DNA of 64,000 nt, from NCBI GenBank assembly GCA_012656075.1, contig JAAKBF010000171.1, positions 248,001 to 312,000 of the forward strand, written 5' to 3'. Below the pieces are notes generated by a model. That model did no database searches. It saw nothing but the letters and a program-made list of their open reading frames with translations, and was not told the DNA's origin. Of this stretch, positions 57,827 to 64,000 are shown piece after piece. The stretch is from Phytophthora hibernalis (Eukaryota > Oomycota > Peronosporomycetes > Peronosporales > Peronosporaceae). The translations under genes were made by a program, and so were the position numbers. Position 1 is the stretch's first letter; the number at the start of each line of letters is the position of its first letter.

Positions 57827-58138
57827 TGTAACGGGGCTAGGGCCACGCTATACATAGCTTGCGCTATAGGGTGCTTTGAGGAAGCTTGGTTAAGACGAAC
57901 GTCCGAGAAGGACGTGCGGGATTTAAGGTTAAAATGACTCTGTTATTAGGAGTAGACCCTGGCGGAAGGGCCATTGTGGGCCACCCAACTGGGGTCCCTC
58001 TCTAATAGGCTAAAACTAAGATATGTAATTGCACTTCTGACCAATCAGATAGTGCCAGGTCACTGTCCCCTTTTTGACCAGTGGGAGGACAGAACCTCTA
58101 AATATAGATATGACAGAACGATACGGAGGCCCGTTTCA
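57827..58138 (-). repeat. 5' LTR of the Gypsy element
   Basis: 312 bp, matching 50003-50320, followed outward by the TAGGC target duplication. Differences to the other LTR include a short deletion near 57968. Confidence 0.95.
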
Positions 58139-58143
58139 TAGGC

Positions 58144-59490
58144 AATTGGTGCCAACCAGCGCAGTGCGCGCCTTCGTAGTGTTCAGGTTTACTCCGCGCC
58201 CGCGATAGCCATAGATCCTGGACGGTTATGCTCACGATCAGACAAGTTAACAATGTACTTGCCACTTTTGACAATTTGCGAGTCTATCAACCAGCATCAA
58301 TCAACCCACAGACGAGGTCAGAAGTTTAAATGCTAACTGACTCGCATTTTACGTTCTGTACAAAAACAGCGACATCATAATAAATGCACCATCTTGTAAC
58401 CCACTTGTTTATTTGCCCACTTGTTTACTGTAACCGATATCTTATTACATTATTATTTGCAAGAATGTACCTTGAAGTATTGTAGAAATTTTACACATTG
58501 TACTGGTTATGTTGCATCAGCCTGGCGACCATGTTGACGCTGCCGTGTTTCCGTAGCTTCTTGTGTATCCGCGGACATTGTAATCAGAGTCACCCGCACG
58601 TCAATGGTAGATGCGCGAGCTTTCAACACCATTTTCTCGTCATACAGCAGCAACATGGACCACGCTTCCTTGCTGAAGCGCCATCAGAGGGCGCCCCAGA
58701 CCTTCTACTTGTACGCCGACATCATCCCCTGCAACGTACTGGTAAACCTTCGCTGCACCCACTCACCATACCGTATTTAATGTAAATAGACAGAAACATC
58801 TTGAGTATCGGAAAACCCCTGAGTATTTCGAGTCAAAATTTAAAATAATCATCTCAGAACCAATACTATTACAACCGTCGGAACCCTCCTTCCTCGGTGG
58901 CAGAAACCTCCCGAGTATTTCGGAGCCAGAAACCCCCGAGTATTTCGCGTCAAAAATGTAAATAATCACCTCAGTTGACCCCGAAGCAAAAAACTCCCTA
59001 TTATTTTGGAGGCGAAAAACTCCTGCGTTTTTCAGGCAAAATGCATGATAAACGAGGCTCACTCGCGCGGGCCGAAATCCACGAAAAACACGGCAGAGGC
59101 CCAGCGGTCTCACTCTTGCTTTTCCGGTCATCGTGGCAGCTCATTTCCCACCCAGGGAGAGTGTCGGTCCGCAGCACTGTAAAAAGTGGACATTAGCACT
59201 GAACATACAAACGTCGACACAGAGGGTTAGGTTGATCGCGAGCACCGAAGGGAAGGGTCTCGAACACTGAAGTGAAGGGCTCCAACACTGTAGACTTATA
59301 AATACCTAGCAGTGCAAATAGCTGCGAGCGTCGAGTGCTTAACCATGACTAGAATAGAGGTGAAGCTGCATTTGTTGCTAAGCAGTTCGTGGTTGCTCTC
59401 ACGTCCGCTTTAGGCGATGCTCTCTTCATATTTTGAAAGAAGCCTTAGGTCGGGCTCCGTCTATAACATCGGAGCGGACCGAAGGCGGTT
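58144..59490. other. Interval with degenerate GAGTATTTCG repeats
   Basis: GAGTATTTCG occurs at about 58813, 58911 and 58938; the first and last are followed by similar sequence for about 40 bp (CAAAAATGTAAATAATCACCTCAG-like blocks ending near 58855 and 58975). No gene is recognised. Confidence 0.5.
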
Positions 59491-59501
59491 CTCTCCTTTA
59501 G

Positions 59502-62259
59502 CATGGAAGCAAGTCAACGCAAAGATGCAGAGGTATCCAGTGGGACCTCAAGTTCATCACGCTCAGATGAAGGTGGAAGCTCGTCAGGGACTGACGTTTC
59601 TTCCACTTCGTCGGACTCTGAGGTGTGCTGCGGCTTTAAGTGCTTGAAATGTACCGTACCGGTCTAACGTAGTTTTTGATTTGTTAACGATATTTTGTTT
59701 TCTTAACGCCTCAGTCTTAAGGCGCGGATACTGCGGGGCATATTCGATCTAAACATCGACCAAACTGGCAACTTGAATTGAGCTCTGCTGACACTAGTCG
59801 CACTTTTGCATCAGTGAAGGAGTCTTTACCCAGCTTTGCTAGAACGAAGAACGACCAGTACTCTTGTACAATGGATCACGCGTCTTAACACCCGAGCAGC
59901 GTCTCCCGGGGAGCGCATACAATGCGTACTACCTTAACGAAGTGCATTTCGACGCGGTGTGCACGACAGCAAGTTGTGTGCTGGTGCCGCTACAAGATAA
60001 ATGTTTGTGAATGCAGCGCGCTTATTGACGTATTTCAGGAAGGAGATCATGTTATGCTTGACGAGAATGCCTCATCTCCACGCGAGCCGATGATGACTGC
60101 CGAAATGAAAGACTTCGTGGACAACACGCTGAGCAGTAACTCTTCCAGCACGTCGCACGTATTATTTACTGCAATCTGCATTTAAGTAAGTGGAGGTGCC
60201 TTCAGTGGTATCCCACCATTGGAGAAACAAGTCCAAGGTTACGTGAAGCGGTGGCGTGGAAAGAATCGTGACGATTCAATGCAGCCCGTGATTGACATCT
60301 GTGCTAGATCGATGTACGAATTGATGCGAAACGTAGCTCAGACTGGAGATGATTTAATCGTTTTTTGCGACTCACAGTACGAGAATGGATCTCTAATTCC
60401 TGACATTGGCAATGCATCCGATGAGTCACCGTTCCGCATGGGTCTCACTTCCTACTCATTGTTGGAGGCGTACATTAACTTACAACAAGATCCCCGCTGC
60501 GTTACCATCTTACATTTAGACAGCACACACAACATGGTGCGCCAGCGCTATAACATCTTCATCTTAGGGATTTCAGATAGTTGTGGTCAGTTTTTCCTCT
60601 GGTCTACTACTGCGCATCCCAACGTCGGGCCGAGGACGTTGCATGGTGCATTTCTTACCTAAAACGAGTTATGATGCAGAGTTTTGCAGTGCGCTTTTCG
60701 CCACAATTTGTGATCACCGATGCAGACAATTCTCAATATAACGCGTGCACTGGGGAGTTGCCTACCACGAAGGTATTGATGTGTTGGTTCCACGTCTATC
60801 AAAATGTCTGGAAAAAGTCTAGGAAGCTGAAGAAGCTCGAGAGAGATATCATTTTCCGTGACCTGAATGACCTTCATTTTTGCCACTCACAAGAAGAATT
60901 TGAAACTAAAGTTGTCACTGTCAAAACGAACTGGCAAGCTTCCGACCGTGTAAGTGCTCGGTTTCGCACGGCGAAGAAGAAACTCATCCGTCAATGGCTT
61001 GATAATTCGCGTTTTTCGAAGTGGCAAGCGTTCCATACACCTGCGGGATACCCCACAACTCATAATCCTGTGGAACAATATCATAGGACTGTGAAGTTAG
61101 TCAACAGCACGTCCCGAGCAACTCCTATCGAGATGGTTCAGCTTCTAAACCAGTCACGCATCGGCTTTCTTTCCAAGAAGACCCCGTTCACCAGCATTAC
61201 AAAGGTTTCGAAGCGGCTCAAAGCGCACTACAATCGAATTAAAAAGCGCGGTGAGCTTACAGCGGCCTTGCTACAGCAGGTTGGAGACCTACAACACCAA
61301 TTTGTGCAAGTGAGCCACGAAATCCGCTTGTTACCTGCTGAAATTGCTACTCACTAGATATCACACACGGCAGAAATCTTACCTTCGAACCATCGTGAAC
61401 GGATAATTCTCCAACGCAACGCAGCGCTTCAAACGACGGATATTAACTCGCGCACAGTCAACCTCGGAACGAGTCGGCAAACTTCAAAACAAAAACAGAA
61501 AAAGAAAAGAGAAGTGAGTTGCATGCTGACGACGTTAACGAACCCATTAAGTCGTCACACACCGTGCGAATGCAGTTCGAAGACATGCCCGCGGGAGGCT
61601 GGATTGTCGATGCGACAACAAGAGCATGCCAATGCCATTTTCACGGATAATACAATATGTGCCCGCACATTATTGAAGCGACAAAGGTCTCCGGACTTCC
61701 TTGTCCAGGTCTACCAAACCCCGTTCGCCGATTTATGACGAGAGACAAACGATCACGAAATGAAAACGTACAGCGACACATCAGCATTAACAATCCGTCC
61801 GGGCAAAGTTACAATGATAACTCCACAGACATTGAGCGCCGTGGTTATGAGGATCTCATTCACCAGAGCCTCGCTGTCTTCCATGGCGTCAGTACTGATC
61901 GCTCTGCTACAACAGCTCCTGAAATGACAGAACCTCCGACACAGATCGCAGGTGCTGCGTCAGATCTAGGAGATCAATTGGTTCCGCTTCCAGTTCGATG
62001 CCCTCCCGTACCAGTGTTTACAGAGACGCTTACACGAACGCCATACAATTCCGCCGAGCACGCAATGATAACAGATACTTTCAGACGTGAAAATGCAATT
62101 GCAATTGGAGCATCGCATCAACACACCAGAGTCAACGACATACCCGGAGGTTTGTTAAGGGGTGCTAGCACGACCACACAAGCAATTCCATCGCTGCCCA
62201 GAAGCCCAGTATACACTAACCGCGAATCTTGCATGGACACCAAACGACGCCGATGCTAG
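59502..62259 (+). pseudogene. MULE-type transposase with SWIM zinc finger, copy 2
   Basis: A Ser-rich first exon starts at 59502 (MEASQRKDAEVSSGTSSSS) and probably splices near 59611. CWCRYKINVCEC (59978) matches copy 1. The core runs 60219-61357: ILHLDSTHNMVRQRYNIF holds the first catalytic Asp, VITDADNSQYNACTGELP and MCWFHV the second, and HNPVEQYHRTVK the Glu. One base is missing in a T/C run at 60591-60597. Near 61610-61680 CQCHFHG, a TAA, then YNMCPH is a SWIM finger with an in-frame stop. The tail continues to 62259 (KRRRC). It is better preserved than copy 1, but still disrupted. Confidence 0.82.
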
Positions 62260-62810
62260 CGACGATAGGCTGAAAGAGAGAATCCAATGACGCTGGGGTA
62301 TTGACAGTAGGCTGGAGCAGAAAGCGATGCTCCTCACTGAACTACTGTATCCATCTTTCTTACCATCTTCAGACATTTTACCAGTGCTGAGGACTTCTTT
62401 TACAGTATTGGCGACCACGCCATTCGGTGATCTCGACCAACCTAACCCTCAGTGTCGTCGTCTGTGTTTTCAGTGCTGAAAGCCATCCGTACAGTGTTGC
62501 GGGCGGCCCTCCACCCAGGGACACCTTCGCTGTTGCGGCACCGGGTTCGCAAGATTAAGCAGAGCAAGGACCATCTGCTGAGCCTGACCGCGAGCACGGA
62601 CCGGCCGTTGGGCATATCGATCGGCTGCTGGTGCATGGGGTACTAACACAGCAGATTACACGACAGGAAGCAGTTGAAGTACTACGCAAAGGAATCGTAG
62701 AAACGGGCAGAAGCTATATGATGACACAATTCCCGCTCACCTCAGAGACAGAACCCAAACACGGTTTTTACTTCAAGAGTGGAGCAGCACAGCATTCACC
62801 TAGGATAGGG
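62260..62810. other. Interval with unassigned short frames
   Basis: A plus-strand frame at 62631-62825 (VEVLRKGIVETGRSYMMTQF and on) appears protein-like and could be the N-terminal side of the RNase H remnant that follows, but no family is assigned. Confidence 0.35.
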
Positions 62811-62819
62811 AAACTGTCA

Positions 62820-63260
62820 GGGTAGGGTTTTTATGATGGTGGGTCCAGAGTCAATCATGGACCCGGACGGAGTGGACGCGCAGTCATACAGATGGAGAAT
62901 AGTTTACATGAAGAAGGAGGACACGGAAGCAAAGGGATCTGGCCCGTGGCGACTGCATTGGGAGGGCTCAAGACCACCACCACCATAGCTGAGTTTGTTG
63001 GGCTACAGCAGTTACTAGCACGTGCAGTGGAGATGAAGTAGAACAATCTACACGTGGTAGGGGACAGCGCCTAGATTATCCGGTGAATGCGAGACATCAG
63101 GAAACCGAAAGCGCTTAAAGTGAAGCATTGGTATCGCATCGCTCGGCGTCTTGCAGAAATGTTTGGTGTACAGACTTGGAGTCATCATTACAGTGCGCAC
63201 AACAAGAATGCGGATTAGATCGCTAACCATGCCATGTTGGCATTTCAGTTGGCTCGCAGC
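62820..63260 (+). pseudogene. RNase H domain remnant of a retroelement
   Basis: Pieces read GFYDGGSRVNHGP (with one shift), TIAEFVGLQQLLARAVEMK, NNLHVVGDSA then IIR and MRDIRKPKALKVKHWYRI, and VQTWSHHYSAHNKNAD with IANHAM. The DGG, E, GDSA and HNK..AD spacing is that of type I RNase H in oomycete retroelements and RNase H-like proteins. Stops at about 63039, 63070 and 63217 inactivate it. The element type is not determined. Confidence 0.6.
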
Positions 63261-63381
63261 CGGGTTCTCAAGGATAATGTTGCTCTTGTGCCGGGTACGG
63301 TGACCTTTCAACGGCCTGCAATCCTCCAATGAGGCAATGACGATTGTGGACACGTGGTATTCACAGTCTGGAAATGGAAGG

Positions 63382-63865
63382 TGTAACGGGGTTACATGGA
63401 GGTTAGGGTGACCCACCTTCTTTTCCCTAAAGCATCACTCAGTACTGGATAGTTGATTAAATATCAGTAGATAGCTTCACAACCACTGGTTGTATAGCTT
63501 GGCTTCACTATGCAAGATAGTGATCCTTATAAATGCACTGTACTGTAGGCGGCTTGACCACAGATAAGAACAAGAATACAATTTGCGTTTAGCAACGAAG
63601 AGGTCATAGGTCTTGGATTATGACTTCATCGACTCGTGAGGCCTAGAGAGCGAATATCTCACGGGCCTGACTTGTTCTCGGATAGAACAAGGTTCTCAAC
63701 CGTAACACTTACAGACTCGCTGAGTCTATGTCTTCCTCTGACGCTAAAGGCTACGGCAGCTCCACTGCAAGGGACGGTAGCAACACCGAAGGCGCTGTTC
63801 CAGCTTAATAGTAAAGAAGTTTATCCAGGCTTGGGGGCAGATGTCGAAGACTTCCTGAACGAATA
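63382..63865 (+). mobile_element. Putative LTR and start of a gag gene
   Basis: TGTAACGGGG at 63382 is the same start as the plus-strand reading of the Gypsy LTR. A TATA-like CTTATAAATG lies near 63527, and farther on a coding start (MSSSDAKGYGSS, about 63729) and, in another frame, SKEVYPGLGADVEDFLNEY resemble the beginning of a retroelement gag. The reading stops resembling gag near 63865. Ends and family are uncertain. Confidence 0.35.
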
Positions 63866-63941
63866 TAATGTCGTAAATTTGGAAGTACATTTGAAAAGAT
63901 TTAAGTTATTCTTAAAAGTACATAATTTTAATAATAAAATT

Positions 63942-64000
63942 GTCTGGAGGTGGATTTGAACCACCGACACAAAGATTTTCAGTCTTTTACTCTAACCAAC
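63942..64000 (-). tRNA. tRNA-Phe (GAA), organelle-type, cut by window end
   Basis: On the minus strand the anticodon arm is AAAGA-CTGAAAA-TCTTT, with anticodon GAA. The variable region GTGTC is followed by a T arm GGTGG-TTCAAAT-CCACC and a 3' acceptor strand TCCAGAC; the D arm GTTGGTTAGAG is at the window end, and about 14 bases of the 5' side lie outside. The weak, A-rich anticodon stem and GTGTCGGTGG are typical of bacterial or organellar tRNA-Phe, not of eukaryotic cytosolic ones. The 70 bp before it are strongly AT-rich. Confidence 0.8.

Larger units (their letters stand above)
50003..58138 (-). mobile_element. Full-length Gypsy chromovirus LTR retrotransposon
   Basis: Two LTRs, 50003-50320 and 57827-58138, are direct repeats with TG...CA ends, and the 5-bp target duplication TAGGC is present on both sides (49998-50002 and 58139-58143). 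Coding is on the minus strand in the order gag with CCHC knuckle, protease, reverse transcriptase, RNase H, integrase, chromodomain, the chromovirus order. A primer-binding site follows the 5' LTR and a purine tract precedes the 3' LTR. LTRs differ at roughly a dozen positions by eye, and pol carries stops and shifts, so it is not a very recent or autonomous copy. Confidence 0.95.

Noticed and set aside
1..64000. RXLR-type effector genes
   Set aside because: I looked for a signal peptide followed by RxLR and EER in the translated frames and saw no convincing case; only the CRN gene is supported.

Overview
This is nuclear DNA from a filamentous oomycete, most likely Phytophthora or a close relative. 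The evidence is a Crinkler (CRN) effector gene with a perfect LxLFLAK motif, a cluster of secreted laccases, short GT-AG introns of about 70-110 bp, oomycete-type initiator/FPR core promoter motifs close upstream of genes, and a dense load of eukaryotic transposons (Gypsy, Copia, tyrosine-recombinase retroelements, MULE, hAT, piggyBac-type MITE). Species cannot be fixed from sequence alone.

Layout. 1-8300: 2.6 nearly identical direct copies of a ~3.14 kb unit. Each unit carries, on the minus strand, a six-exon gene whose spliced product is an N-terminal psq-type helix-turn-helix fused to a uracil-phosphoribosyltransferase-like domain that has lost its PRPP-loop aspartate. The middle copy reads open through all six exons (417 aa). 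8300-9825: a decayed transposon-type gene (DUF7869-like). 12.2-19.2 kb: two decayed tyrosine-recombinase (DIRS-like) retroelements, the second ending against a BED-finger hAT transposase fragment (19.2-20.4 kb). 20.6-31.9 kb is the gene island: a 5'-truncated laccase pseudogene, three laccases with all copper motifs (two carry one-base frameshifts), a short-chain dehydrogenase/reductase, and a CRN effector with a nuclease-like and a kinase-like domain. 31.9-50 kb is a transposon graveyard: a long-TIR element, MULE, Copia flanked by inverted arms, a ZSWIM1/3-like gene, an Ulp1 protease remnant, a NUBP2/Cfd1 fragment and a TTAA-flanked MITE. 50003-58138 is a full-length Gypsy chromovirus on the minus strand with two LTRs, a 5-bp target duplication, PBS and PPT. 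59.5-62.3 kb holds a second MULE; the window ends with an RNase H remnant, an LTR/gag-like fragment and an organelle-type tRNA-Phe.

A recurrent theme is loss of frame at short homopolymer runs, in the laccases, the SDR, the transposase genes and one tandem copy. The tandem copies differ from each other almost only in run length. Some 'pseudogenes' here may therefore be consensus errors rather than real mutations. Functionally the gene island groups secreted oxidative enzymes with a host-targeted effector, a usual combination in repeat-rich oomycete regions; no operon-like coordination is implied.
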